Source: an uncultured Aquimarina sp. (GTDB lineage Bacteria; Bacteroidota; Bacteroidia; Flavobacteriales; Flavobacteriaceae). Taken from it: a DNA stretch of 64,000 nt. How positions within the stretch are numbered: the first letter of the stretch is position 1; every line of letters starts with the position of its first letter. This document shows positions 48,859 through 56,703 of the stretch, in pieces. The notes under the pieces are model-generated. The model made no database searches. It saw only the letters and a list, made by a program, of their open reading frames with translations, and was not told the DNA's origin. The stretch lies in NCBI GenBank assembly GCA_947493035.1, contig CANLOW010000005.1:124001-188000 (forward strand). The letters are read 5' to 3'. A program made the position numbers and the translations under genes.

Positions 48859-49192
48859 AATCAAATAGTATTAAGACACTTAAAAACAAGAAACTTATTA
48901 CAGTACTTAGCACCAATGTAGCTACCCACAACATCCATTTATTAAAACCTAAGTTATAATAAAAATAATACTCTCCTTTAGCCCTATGCTCGTAGATAAT
49001 ATAGTGTACAGCTAGTGCTGATATGGTATAAGTCATAAATAGACTTTTATAAAAACCTATACCTGAAATAAAAATACTTGCTAGTATTGCTAGTATTGCT
49101 AGTATTGCTAGTATTGCTAGTATTGCTAGTATTAATGCTAAGGGCATCAATTTTTTATAAAACCAGAAAATTGAAAATAGTTTTTGTTTCAT
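48851..49192 (-). CDS. Tiny membrane protein with ILA tandem repeat, partner of the ABC ATPase
   Basis: 113 residues with about three hydrophobic segments (16-45, 50-65, 85-110). Residues about 20-38 are (I-L-A)n produced by a 9-bp DNA minisatellite at 49081-49134, placed inside the first transmembrane helix. No family recognised. The gene overlaps the ABC ATPase by 8 bp, indicating a joint complex. The C-terminus ends VLILFDYV. Confidence 0.6.
   Translation of the reverse strand: MKQKLFSIFWFYKKLMPLALILAILAILAILAILAILASIFISGIGFYKSLFMTYTISALAVHYIIYEHRAKGEYYFYYNLGFNKWMLWVATLVLSTVISFLFLSVLILFDYV
49081..49134 (+). repeat. In-frame 9-bp coding minisatellite
   Basis: Five perfect tandem copies of CTAGTATTG (49081-49125) and a sixth with one change (49126-49134). 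The unit is three codons long (Ile-Leu-Ala on the reverse strand), so copy-number changes keep the frame and alter helix length by three residues at a time. Confidence 0.95.
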
Positions 49193-49228
49193 AAACTTAA
49201 AAACTACCCCGCCTTCAAAATATTACAA

Positions 49229-49762
49229 CTATCTACTTCTAGCTTTTAACTGAGGTAATTCATAATTTATTCCTGTTGAAAAAGTAATAAAGTCATTACC
49301 AAGTGTATTTACATTAATCTCCGTAGTCCAAAAAGTCCACTTATTGAATTGTAACATCCCTCGAAGTTTAAATAGTGCTGACAAATGAAATTCGCCTTCG
49401 GAAAAAGAAAAGAAAGCATCGTCTAATTCTTTTTTAGTTAATGCCGTTTTTGTTAAACTAAGCCCTATACCACCTATTAAAAAGAAATTTTGTCTCTTAA
49501 AATTATTGATAATCAAATTGACACTAGATGCTCCTTGAAAAAAAGGATCTTCTCCTATATTAAAAACAGACAGCTCATTGACATAAGTCGTATAACAATT
49601 TGAGGCATAATTCAGCTGTATTGTTCCTCCTCCTAATTCTATATCCGAAAAAGGAGCCGTCAGCTCACCACCAATAACAAAGTTTTTAGGATTATGCTGT
49701 GCCATTATATTAACACTACAAAACAATAAACCCCAAAAAATAAATCTTATAAATCTCCTCAT
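49229..49762 (-). CDS. Secreted beta-barrel-like protein, unknown function
   Basis: 177 residues with signal peptide ending IMA-Q. The mature part alternates hydrophobic and polar residues as in small outer membrane barrels (FVIGGELTAPFSDIELGGGTIQL, FFLIGGIGLSLTKTAL, TFWTTEINVNTLGNDFITFSTGINYEL, in outline). Its ATG overlaps the stop of the upstream sigma54 activator (TAATG), so the two are translationally coupled; it lies between that regulator and the ABC module. Confidence 0.6.
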   Translation of the reverse strand: MRRFIRFIFWGLLFCSVNIMAQHNPKNFVIGGELTAPFSDIELGGGTIQLNYASNCYTTYVNELSVFNIGEDPFFQGASSVNLIINNFKRQNFFLIGGIGLSLTKTALTKKELDDAFFSFSEGEFHLSALFKLRGMLQFNKWTFWTTEINVNTLGNDFITFSTGINYELPQLKARSR

Positions 49763-50925
49763 TACTTAGACGCAAATAACTTCACATCTTTTTCAGAAAC
49801 CTCTGCTTCCCCCAGTATCAAAAGACGTTCTACAACATTTCTTAATTCACGAATATTACCTGTCCAATCATATTTTTGCAACAATGAAATAGCCTTTTTA
49901 GAAAAGTGCTTGGGTGTACTGCCCTGTGCCGCAGCTATTTTTTTACAAAAGTGCTCTATCAACAACGGAATATCTTCTCGGCGATCATTCAATGCTGGTA
50001 CTTTTATCAAAATAACAGCTAGCCTATGGTACAAATCTTCTCGAAATTTTTTGTCTTCTATTTCTTTTTTTAAGTCTTTATTAGTTGCTGCTACTACTCT
50101 AACATTAACCTTGATATCTTTATCACTCCCGACACGTTGCACTTTATTTTCTTGTAAAGCACGTAAAACTTTAGCCTGAGCTGAAAGACTCATATCTCCT
50201 ATTTCATCTAAGAAAATAGTTCCACCATTAGCTGCTTCGAATTTTCCCGCACGATCTTTATTGGCAGAAGTAAAAGCTCCTTTTACATGACCAAACAATT
50301 CACTTTCTATTAACTCAGAAGGTATCGCTGCACAATTAACTTCAATAAATGGCCCTTTAGATCGTTCACTTTTTTCGTGTACCCAATGTGCTACTAATTC
50401 TTTCCCTGTTCCATTAGATCCCGTTATCAAGACTCTTGCCTCTGTTGGAGCAACTTTTTCGATGATATCTTTAATATCAATGATTGCTTGAGACTCTCCT
50501 ATGATTTCGTAATTCTTAGAAACTTTTTTCTTTAAACGTTTATTTTCAACTACTAAACTTTTTCTATCCAAAGCATTTCTAACCGTATTTAATAAACGAT
50601 TCAAATCTGGTGGTTTTGAAATGTAATCAAATGCTCCTAATCGCATTGTTTGTACGGCAGTCTCTAGCTCACCATGCCCTGAAATCATGATAACAGGGAT
50701 TTCTGGCTTTATCTTTCTTACAGCTTCTAACACTTCGACGCCATCCATTTTAGGCATTTTTATATCCGAAATAATTAGGTCGAAATCTTCTTTTTTAACT
50801 ATTTCTACTCCTGCCAAACCATCTTCTGCTTCGAATACCTCATACGTGTCATTTTCCTCAGAAAGGATTTTCTTTAACACTCTTCGGATTGCCGACTCAT
50901 CTTCAATAATTAAAATTTTAGCCAT
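49762..50925 (-). CDS. NtrC-family sigma54 activator without DNA-binding domain
   Basis: 387 residues. Receiver domain with D54 (SDIKMPKMDG) and the AAA+ core with Walker A TGSNGTGKELVAHWVH, sigma54-contact GAFTSA in HVKGAFTSANKDRAG, Walker B GGTIFLDEIGDM and the arginine-finger region. The protein stops 16 residues after the R-domain helix (NVVERLLILGEAEVSEKDVKLFASK), where typical NtrC proteins carry a C-terminal Fis-type HTH. It would thus activate sigma54 promoters from solution or by partner recruitment. Coupled to the beta-barrel gene downstream and 2 bp from MscS upstream. Confidence 0.9.
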   Translation of the reverse strand: MAKILIIEDESAIRRVLKKILSEENDTYEVFEAEDGLAGVEIVKKEDFDLIISDIKMPKMDGVEVLEAVRKIKPEIPVIMISGHGELETAVQTMRLGAFDYISKPPDLNRLLNTVRNALDRKSLVVENKRLKKKVSKNYEIIGESQAIIDIKDIIEKVAPTEARVLITGSNGTGKELVAHWVHEKSERSKGPFIEVNCAAIPSELIESELFGHVKGAFTSANKDRAGKFEAANGGTIFLDEIGDMSLSAQAKVLRALQENKVQRVGSDKDIKVNVRVVAATNKDLKKEIEDKKFREDLYHRLAVILIKVPALNDRREDIPLLIEHFCKKIAAAQGSTPKHFSKKAISLLQKYDWTGNIRELRNVVERLLILGEAEVSEKDVKLFASK

Positions 50926-50927
50926 AA

Positions 50928-51851
50928 TTATACTTCATTATTTATGTGATGTACTACTCGCTGAGGGAATGGTACTTCTACATTATGTTCTCTAAATAAT
51001 CGATCTATTTCAAAACGTATATCGCTACGATAATAGTGTGCTTCTAAACTTTTCTTTACACTAAAAACAACTTTAAACTCTAAAGCACTATCGCCAAAAT
51101 TTTCAAAAAACACTACTGGTTCAGGTGAAGTTAAAACTTTAGAATAATCTTCAACCGACTTCAATAATAATTCTTTTACCAACTGCGTATCACTTCCATA
51201 AGCTACACCCACAGCAATAGACTCTTTAACTATTTTATCATTTTGCGTCCAGTTATATAAGTTGTTCGCTAGATATTTGTGGTTAGGAATAATCATTACT
51301 TTATTCTCTATAGTCGTTGCCCTAGTTGTCCTTAGCTTAATCTCCTCCACTTTAGCGATCTGTCCTTCAATTTCAATGACATCACCGACTTTTAGTGTTT
51401 TGTCAATTATTATAAAAATTCCAGATAATATATCCTGAAATAAGGTTTGTAACGCAAGACCAACACCAACTAATAAGGCCGCAGATGCTGTTAATAAAGG
51501 TGTAATATTAATCCCTACGCTATCGCATACTTCAATAAAAACAAAAGCATAAATGATATACTTACCAAAAACAAATAAAGAACTAAATTTTAGCTTATTA
51601 TCATTTGACAATCTAGCAGAAATAGTCTTTGTTGTAAAGTGTAATACTCTTCTTGTTATAAGAAACGTAAACAAAATAGCTAATATCCCTAGGGGTGTGA
51701 CACTAAAATGACTACCTATCTCAATCTTGTACATCATTACGTCTACAACTTTATGAAATACAGAATCATCCAATTCTTCAACAACTCGTCTAGTGTTTGA
51801 TGAGATTTCCTGAATCATTGATATCACAAGCATACATGGCCTTTTACTCAT
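50928..51851 (-). CDS. MscS-family mechanosensitive channel
   Basis: 307 residues (internal Met at 7 or 12 could be the true start). Transmembrane helices at about 55-70, 90-110 and the pore helix SAALLVGVGLALQTLFQDILSGIFIIID, then the MscS beta-domain motif VGDVIEIEGQIAKVEEIKLRTTRATTIENKVMIIPNH (in outline). It opens under membrane tension for osmotic relief. It is followed after 2 bp by the sigma54 activator, an apparent operon of channel, regulator, barrel protein and ABC unit. Confidence 0.9.
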   Translation of the reverse strand: MSKRPCMLVISMIQEISSNTRRVVEELDDSVFHKVVDVMMYKIEIGSHFSVTPLGILAILFTFLITRRVLHFTTKTISARLSNDNKLKFSSLFVFGKYIIYAFVFIEVCDSVGINITPLLTASAALLVGVGLALQTLFQDILSGIFIIIDKTLKVGDVIEIEGQIAKVEEIKLRTTRATTIENKVMIIPNHKYLANNLYNWTQNDKIVKESIAVGVAYGSDTQLVKELLLKSVEDYSKVLTSPEPVVFFENFGDSALEFKVVFSVKKSLEAHYYRSDIRFEIDRLFREHNVEVPFPQRVVHHINNEV

Positions 51852-51925
51852 TAATATGGCTAAGATATTTAAAAAACCAGTTGATAAAGTCTTATTAAAA
51901 AGATTTTAGCCGTAACTTATAATTG

Positions 51926-51933
51926 TAATTTTG
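51926..51933 (+). promoter_or_regulatory. -7 box of the TIGR01777 epimerase gene
   Basis: TAATTTTG fits TAnnTTTG and lies 13 bp before the ATG at 51947; the leader would be nearly absent. No clear -33 TTG at normal spacing. Confidence 0.5.
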
Positions 51934-51946
51934 ACAAAAAAGGCGG

Positions 51947-52852
51947 ATGATCTATTTAGTTACAGGAGCGACAGGACTTGTGGGGAGCGAGATACAAAAA
52001 AAATGTATTGCCGAGAATATTCAAATTCACTACTTGACTACTAATAAAAATAAAATATCTTCTTCAAAAGAAGCTAAAGGTTTTTATTGGAATCCTAAGA
52101 ATAACGAAATAGACCGTAATGCTTTTGATGGAGTTACTAAGATTATTCATTTAGCTGGAGCTACTGTGGCTAAGAAATGGACAAATTCCTACAAAAAGGA
52201 AATATTAGAAAGTAGAACTACAGGAACACGATTACTATTTGAAACATTATCAAAAATTAATCATCAAGTCACACAAATAGTATCTGCTAGTGCTATTGGT
52301 ATTTACCAAAATTCTGATACTAATTATTATATGGAAACTTCTTCAGAATTAGGCAATGATTTCCTAGCTGAAGTGGTCAAACAGTGGGAGAAAGAGATTG
52401 ACACTTTTAATTCTTTGAATATTATCGTCTCTAAAATTAGAATTGGGATTGTACTCTCCTCTAACGGTGGTGCTCTAACTAAAATGACGCAACCAATACG
52501 TATGATGGTCGGAAGTGCCTTTGGTACGGGGAAACAATGGCAAAGCTGGATTCACATAGATGATCTTGCCCGTATGTTTCTTTTTATTGCTAAAAACAAC
52601 ACAGAGGGAGTCTTTAATGGAGTTGCACCTAATGCGGTATCACAACAAAAGATGATTCAATTAATAGCAAAAACAATTCAAAAGCCTCTTTTTCTACCTA
52701 ATGTTCCTTCATCAATTATTAAATTTATGTTAGGGGAAATGAGTATTCTTTTACTAACAAGTCAAAGGGTATGTTCTGGTAAAATTATACAACACGATTT
52801 TGATTTCAATTATCCCAATCTAGAAGGAGCACTCAATGACCTTCTCAATTAA
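51947..52852 (+). CDS. TIGR01777 family NAD(P)-dependent epimerase-like protein
   Basis: 301 residues, extended SDR: TGATGLVGSEI for cofactor binding, HLAGATVAKKW, the S-A-S-A-I-G-I-Y active-site strand and the C-terminal DUF1731 part. Homologues include E. coli YfcH and plant SulA-like proteins; no defined substrate. Terminated by the hairpin at 52906-52927. Confidence 0.88.
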   Translation: MIYLVTGATGLVGSEIQKKCIAENIQIHYLTTNKNKISSSKEAKGFYWNPKNNEIDRNAFDGVTKIIHLAGATVAKKWTNSYKKEILESRTTGTRLLFETLSKINHQVTQIVSASAIGIYQNSDTNYYMETSSELGNDFLAEVVKQWEKEIDTFNSLNIIVSKIRIGIVLSSNGGALTKMTQPIRMMVGSAFGTGKQWQSWIHIDDLARMFLFIAKNNTEGVFNGVAPNAVSQQKMIQLIAKTIQKPLFLPNVPSSIIKFMLGEMSILLLTSQRVCSGKIIQHDFDFNYPNLEGALNDLLN

Positions 52853-52905
52853 TTCCACCTTTAAACTACATATTTAGAATTTTCATCTTTTGAAAATACC
52901 ATAAA

Positions 52906-52927
52906 AAAGCCCGTAATAACGGGCTTT
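52906..52927. terminator. Bidirectional terminator between TIGR01777 and YceI genes
   Basis: AAAGCCCG / CGGGCTTT (8 bp perfect stem, 6-nt loop), preceded by an A-run and followed by TTTATA; serves the convergent genes on both strands. Confidence 0.85.
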
Positions 52928-52951
52928 ATACTTATAAAATTATGTTGGCTA

Positions 52952-53605
52952 TTATTTGTTAGCCACTACCTGTACTTTAATACCTACTTTATCTTTAATA
53001 AGATAATCTCCTAATTTTGCAGCATCTGCAAATTTCCCAGAGTTGTATTTGATATTAAATTCTGTACGATCTATAACAAATTCATCAGAAGTAATCGTCG
53101 CAATACCATTAGCAACTGAAATAGTCGCTGGAAATTCTATATTCTTCTTAACATCTTTGATCGTTAAATTCCCTGAAACTAAAGACTTAGCTCCATTTGC
53201 TTTTACTCCTGTAATTTGAAAAGCAGCATTAGGGTAATTTCCTACATCAAAAAAATCTTCATTCTTTAAATGACCATTCAATTTTTCTAACCCTCCTGAA
53301 GCATCGATATCTGTTGCCGTAATTGTATTGATATCAAAAAGGAATGTCCCACCAACTACCTTACCACCTTTAACATTAAGGTTACCGTTAGAAGCATTGA
53401 TAGTACCTTCGTGACCTCCTACTAATTTTTTAGCATTCCAAGTAATTAAGGTTTTTGCAGCATTTGCAGTATATAACTCTGAAACTACTGGCGGCGCTTT
53501 TACTTCTTTCGCTGCAGTTGTTTCAGCTTTCTTATTTTGTTTACACGCTATCAAGGATGTAGCTACTGCCACAATCGTCAATGATTTTAAAAAAAGTTTT
53601 TTCAT
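52952..53605 (-). CDS. YceI-family lipoprotein
   Basis: 217 residues, lipobox SLIAC (Cys21), a linker rich in Ala/Lys, then a YceI lipocalin-like barrel: AAKTLITWNAKKLVGGHEGTI, GTFLFDINTITATDI, GHLKNEDFFDVGNYPNAAFQI, and FVIDRTEFNIKY (in outline). YceI proteins bind isoprenoids or amphiphilic molecules and are often stress induced. A TAATTTTG -7 box on the reverse strand at 53638-53645 may drive it. Confidence 0.9.
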   Translation of the reverse strand: MKKLFLKSLTIVAVATSLIACKQNKKAETTAAKEVKAPPVVSELYTANAAKTLITWNAKKLVGGHEGTINASNGNLNVKGGKVVGGTFLFDINTITATDIDASGGLEKLNGHLKNEDFFDVGNYPNAAFQITGVKANGAKSLVSGNLTIKDVKKNIEFPATISVANGIATITSDEFVIDRTEFNIKYNSGKFADAAKLGDYLIKDKVGIKVQVVANK

Positions 53606-53825
53606 AATTAGTTCTTGTTTATATTTTGAACATTTGTCAAAATTATAGGTTTTAACTTACGTTTATCTTAAATTATTATTAAAGTAATCCGAAGTCAATA
53701 TTCATTCGAGGCATCACAACCGTTTAACCCCTTTACTCAACCAGTTGATTTCACTCAAAAAAACTCGTCAACATGTCACAAAAACAATTGACATTCAAAT
53801 ACTGAAGCTCATTATAAATGCCATC

Positions 53826-53857
53826 TTGACACAAATACCTTTTTGGCAGTACTTTTG
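53826..53857 (+). promoter_or_regulatory. grpE-dnaJ promoter
   Basis: TTG at 53826-53828 (in CTTGAC), a 21-bp spacer and TACTTTTG (53850-53857). Both elements match the Bacteroidota consensus. It drives grpE and probably dnaJ. Confidence 0.75.
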
Positions 53858-53891
53858 CCACTTGAAAAATGTTTTTTAATCAAAGAAATAG

Positions 53892-54455
53892 ATGAGTACT
53901 AAAGAACAATCAGAAGAAGTTATCAAGGATCAACATACTGAAGAAAGCGTAAATGCTAAAGATTCAGCTACAACAGAAAATAAAGAAGAGGTTATCGAAG
54001 AAAAAGATGAATTAACTGTAGCGCAAGAAGCATTACAAAGTGAGAAAGATAAGTTTTTAAGGCTATTTGCTGAATTTGAAAACTATAAAAAACGTACTTC
54101 TAAAGAACGAATTGAATTATTTAAAACGGCTGGACAAGAAATATTACAATCTATGCTTCCTGTTTTAGATGATTTTGATAGAGCTCAAAAAGAAATCAAA
54201 AAGTCTGAAGACGAAGCTTTAAAACAAGGAGTCGATTTAATTCATAATAAATTAAAAGAAACTTTAAAATCTAAAGGATTAGAAGTAATTACGGTAGAAG
54301 CTGGTGATGTATTTGATGCTGACAAGCATGAAGCTATAACTCAAATCCCTGCTCCTTCTGAAGATCTTAAAGGTAAAATTATCGACGTTATCGAAAAAGG
54401 GTACAAGCTTGGTGAGAAAACTATTCGTTACCCTAAAGTAGTGACAGGTAATTAA
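53892..54455 (+). CDS. grpE: GrpE nucleotide exchange factor
   Basis: 187 residues: acidic N-terminal tail (first about 45), long coiled coil (about 48-100, FAEFENYKKRTSKERIELFKT) and the C-terminal beta domain (VIEKGYKLGEKTIRYPKVVTG). It releases ADP from DnaK in the chaperone cycle. dnaJ follows in the same operon after 106 bp; dnaK is not in the window. Confidence 0.95.
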   Translation: MSTKEQSEEVIKDQHTEESVNAKDSATTENKEEVIEEKDELTVAQEALQSEKDKFLRLFAEFENYKKRTSKERIELFKTAGQEILQSMLPVLDDFDRAQKEIKKSEDEALKQGVDLIHNKLKETLKSKGLEVITVEAGDVFDADKHEAITQIPAPSEDLKGKIIDVIEKGYKLGEKTIRYPKVVTGN

Positions 54456-54482
54456 TTTTATCTACATGTTACTAAGTTAATA

Positions 54483-54551
54483 GGTTATTGAGCTACAAAA
54501 TCTACAAAAAATAGGTTGACAAATAACGCAATAACTACTAACTCAATAACC
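54483..54551 (+). repeat. Inverted repeat between grpE and dnaJ
   Basis: GGTTATTGAG (54483-54492) and CTCAATAACC (54542-54551) are exact 10-bp inverted arms about 50 nt apart, the second ending 10 bp before the dnaJ ATG. It may fold in the grpE-dnaJ mRNA and affect dnaJ translation. Confidence 0.6.
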
Positions 54552-54561
54552 CAAAACAAAA

Positions 54562-55671
54562 ATGAAAGAAGATTTTTACGATATATTAGGTATAAGCAAA
54601 GGGGCTTCTGCTGCAGAAATCAAGAAAGCCTACCGTAAGAAAGCGGTACAATTTCACCCTGACAAAAACCCTGGAGATAAAGAAGCTGAGGAAAATTTCA
54701 AAAAAGCTGCTGAGGCTTATGAAATTTTAAGTGACCCTGACAAAAAAGCACGTTATGATCAGTACGGACACCAAGCTTTTGAGAATGGTGGAGCTGGTGG
54801 TGGCGGTTTCGGTGGTATGAATATGGATGACATCTTCAGCCAATTCGGAGATATCTTTGGCGGAGGTGGTTTTGGCGGCTTCGGTGGAGGTGGCGGCGCT
54901 AGACGTGTCAAAGGAAGTAACCTTCGTATTCGTGTAAAATTAACTTTAGAGGAAATCGCTAATGGCGTAGAGAAGAAAGTTAAGGTTAAACGTAAAAAAC
55001 AAGCAAAAGGAACTACATACAAAACTTGTTCAACCTGTAATGGTTCGGGGCAAGTTGTTAAGATCACTAACACTATACTTGGACGTATGCAAACGGCTGC
55101 TCCTTGTAATACTTGTAGTGGGGCTGGTCAACAAATAGATAACCGCCCTTCTGGCGCCGATGCTCAGGGATTAGTAACTGAAGAAGAAACTGTAAGTATT
55201 CAAATTCCTTCTGGCGTACAAGATGGTATGCAATTAAAGGTTTCTGGAAAAGGAAATGAAGCTCCTGGTAACGGAATTGCAGGAGATTTATTAGTCGCTA
55301 TCGAAGAACTGGATCATGAGAACCTACAACGTGAAGGAGACAACCTTCATTATGACCTTTACATTAGCTTTTCTGAAGCTGTTTTAGGTGCTTCTAAAGA
55401 AATTGATACTGTGTCAGGAAAAGTACGTATCAAGGTAGAAGAAGGTGTTCAAAGTGGCAAAATCCTTCGCTTACGTGGTAAAGGTATTCCTAGTATCAAT
55501 GGATACGGAACAGGAGATTTATTAGTACACGTAAATGTTTGGACTCCTCAAGCACTTTCCAAAGAACAAAAACAGTTCTTTGAGAACATGAAAGAAGATT
55601 CACATTTTACTCCAAGTCCAGAAAAATCTGACAAGTCTTTTTTTGATAAAGTAAAAGATATGTTTAGCTAA
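54562..55671 (+). CDS. dnaJ: DnaJ chaperone with a reduced zinc-binding region
   Basis: 369 residues: J-domain with HPD (QFHPDKNPGD), Gly/Phe-rich stretch (about 70-115), then a Cys-rich part with two CxxCxGxG motifs (CSTCNGSG and CNTCSGAG) rather than the usual four, followed by the two substrate-binding beta domains and dimerisation end. It stimulates DnaK ATPase. The half zinc region is a known-looking trait of this lineage as I recall it, but I cannot verify. Confidence 0.95.
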   Translation: MKEDFYDILGISKGASAAEIKKAYRKKAVQFHPDKNPGDKEAEENFKKAAEAYEILSDPDKKARYDQYGHQAFENGGAGGGGFGGMNMDDIFSQFGDIFGGGGFGGFGGGGGARRVKGSNLRIRVKLTLEEIANGVEKKVKVKRKKQAKGTTYKTCSTCNGSGQVVKITNTILGRMQTAAPCNTCSGAGQQIDNRPSGADAQGLVTEEETVSIQIPSGVQDGMQLKVSGKGNEAPGNGIAGDLLVAIEELDHENLQREGDNLHYDLYISFSEAVLGASKEIDTVSGKVRIKVEEGVQSGKILRLRGKGIPSINGYGTGDLLVHVNVWTPQALSKEQKQFFENMKEDSHFTPSPEKSDKSFFDKVKDMFS

Positions 55672-55701
55672 AAGTCTCTTTACTTTTAGCCACGAGCTAA
55701 G

Positions 55702-55772
55702 GCTGTCAATTTTCAACCTTGATTACAAATCTAGTTTTATAATCAAGGTTGAAAGTTGACAGCTTTTTTTTT
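55702..55772 (+). terminator. dnaJ terminator with 24-bp stem
   Basis: The 24-nt arms at 55702-55725 and 55740-55763 pair with a single G-T wobble, followed by nine T residues. Confidence 0.9.
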
Positions 55773-55788
55773 ATAAATTGAAACTAAT

Positions 55789-56220
55789 ATGGGTTTACAA
55801 TTTATAACTTCAGAAAGTCAATTTTACCAAGAAGCTATCAATATTCGTATCGAAGCTTTTTTCAATAAATTCGACAATGCACTAAACTTGATTAATGACC
55901 CTCTAGAAAAGGAGAGCATCCAAATTATCTATATCGAAAAGGGAAATATTTTAGGAACAGGAAGACTAAATATTGCATCGAAAAAAGCTATTATTTCACA
56001 AATGGCTATTCGTTATACTTATAAGAATAAAGGAATCGGAAGTACAATACTAAAAGCTCTTATAGACACATCCAAGCAATTAAATGTTACGGAAATTGAA
56101 CTATCTGCAAGAGAAACTGCTATTCAATTTTACAGGAAATTTGGATTTGAGACTTTTGGTCGACTTTACCCCTCTAAGAAAACTGGTATTATTCATCAAA
56201 AAATGAAACTAAAACTATAA
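55789..56220 (+). CDS. GNAT N-acetyltransferase
   Basis: 143 residues with a typical GNAT core: IQIIYIEKGNILGTGRL, acetyl-CoA loop QMAIRYTYKNKGIGSTILKALI (in outline) and the ELSARETAIQFYRKFGFETFG end. Substrate unknown. It begins just after the dnaJ terminator. Confidence 0.85.
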   Translation: MGLQFITSESQFYQEAINIRIEAFFNKFDNALNLINDPLEKESIQIIYIEKGNILGTGRLNIASKKAIISQMAIRYTYKNKGIGSTILKALIDTSKQLNVTEIELSARETAIQFYRKFGFETFGRLYPSKKTGIIHQKMKLKL

Positions 56221-56277
56221 TCACCTATTCAGGTATTACAAATTTTATTTCAATAAGTAAGAATAGATTTAAAAAAA

Positions 56278-56587
56278 CAGCGAGTCTATAAGCTGGATTC
56301 TGTATTTTGATACTAATCAAAACCCTTATCATTTATCTACGAACTACATTACTGCAATCCTGTAACCGCCTACCCTCCGACTTGGGCGCAATACCCTCAA
56401 ATGTCGGTTTACATGACGTTGCACCGTATAGAGTTTACCTGGTTTCACTACAGCATTACCTGTACATACTTTCTGCTGCACTTGTCCTCCCTCAAAATTG
56501 AGGCGACGGGCGTTACCCGCTATACTTTGCTATGGTGTCCAGACTTTCCTTCTCAAAACTAGTTTGCGACGATAAGGCGACTCGCTG
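56278..56587 (-). ncRNA. rnpB: RNase P RNA (class A)
   Basis: Reverse-strand RNA of about 310 nt. The ends CAGCGAGTC and GACTCGCTG form helix P1. The 5' part has GAAGGAAAGTCTGGACACC (conserved core region CR-I), GGGTAACGCCCG (P3-like arm), GAGGGAGGACAAGTGCAGCAG (in part), and CCAGGTAAACTC; the 3' end ACAGAATCCAGCTTATAG is CR-V with P4. A T7 run follows the 3' end. It processes tRNA 5' ends together with RnpA. A spurious small frame crosses it. Confidence 0.93.
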
Positions 56588-56644
56588 AAAAAAGAAACAA
56601 ATATAGAATAGTTGATAGTTTCTGATTGACAGTTTCTCGTAAAA

Positions 56645-56680
56645 AAACTTTGAACTATAAACTTTGAACTTTGAACTACT
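56645..56680 (+). repeat. AACTTTGAACT word repeat before dnaX
   Basis: The word AACTTTGAACT occurs at about 56646-56656 and 56661-56671, with a further CTTTGAACT overlap, just upstream of the dnaX ATG. Each copy includes a TTTG core reminiscent of the -7 box, but the TA is misplaced by one base. Confidence 0.5.
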
Positions 56681-56703
56681 AGAAGTACTTTAGCATTTAT
56701 ACT

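Noticed and set aside
49081..49134. Possible CRISPR-like array
   Set aside because: Units are 9 bp with no spacers and keep a reading frame; this is a coding minisatellite.
54759..55073. A 104-codon proline-rich frame antisense to dnaJ
   Set aside because: The Pro runs are just the complement of the DnaJ Gly/Phe-rich repeats; no independent support.
56307..56501. A 64-codon open frame on the + strand
   Set aside because: It crosses the RNase P RNA gene on the opposite strand, whose conserved core motifs and P1 helix explain the sequence.
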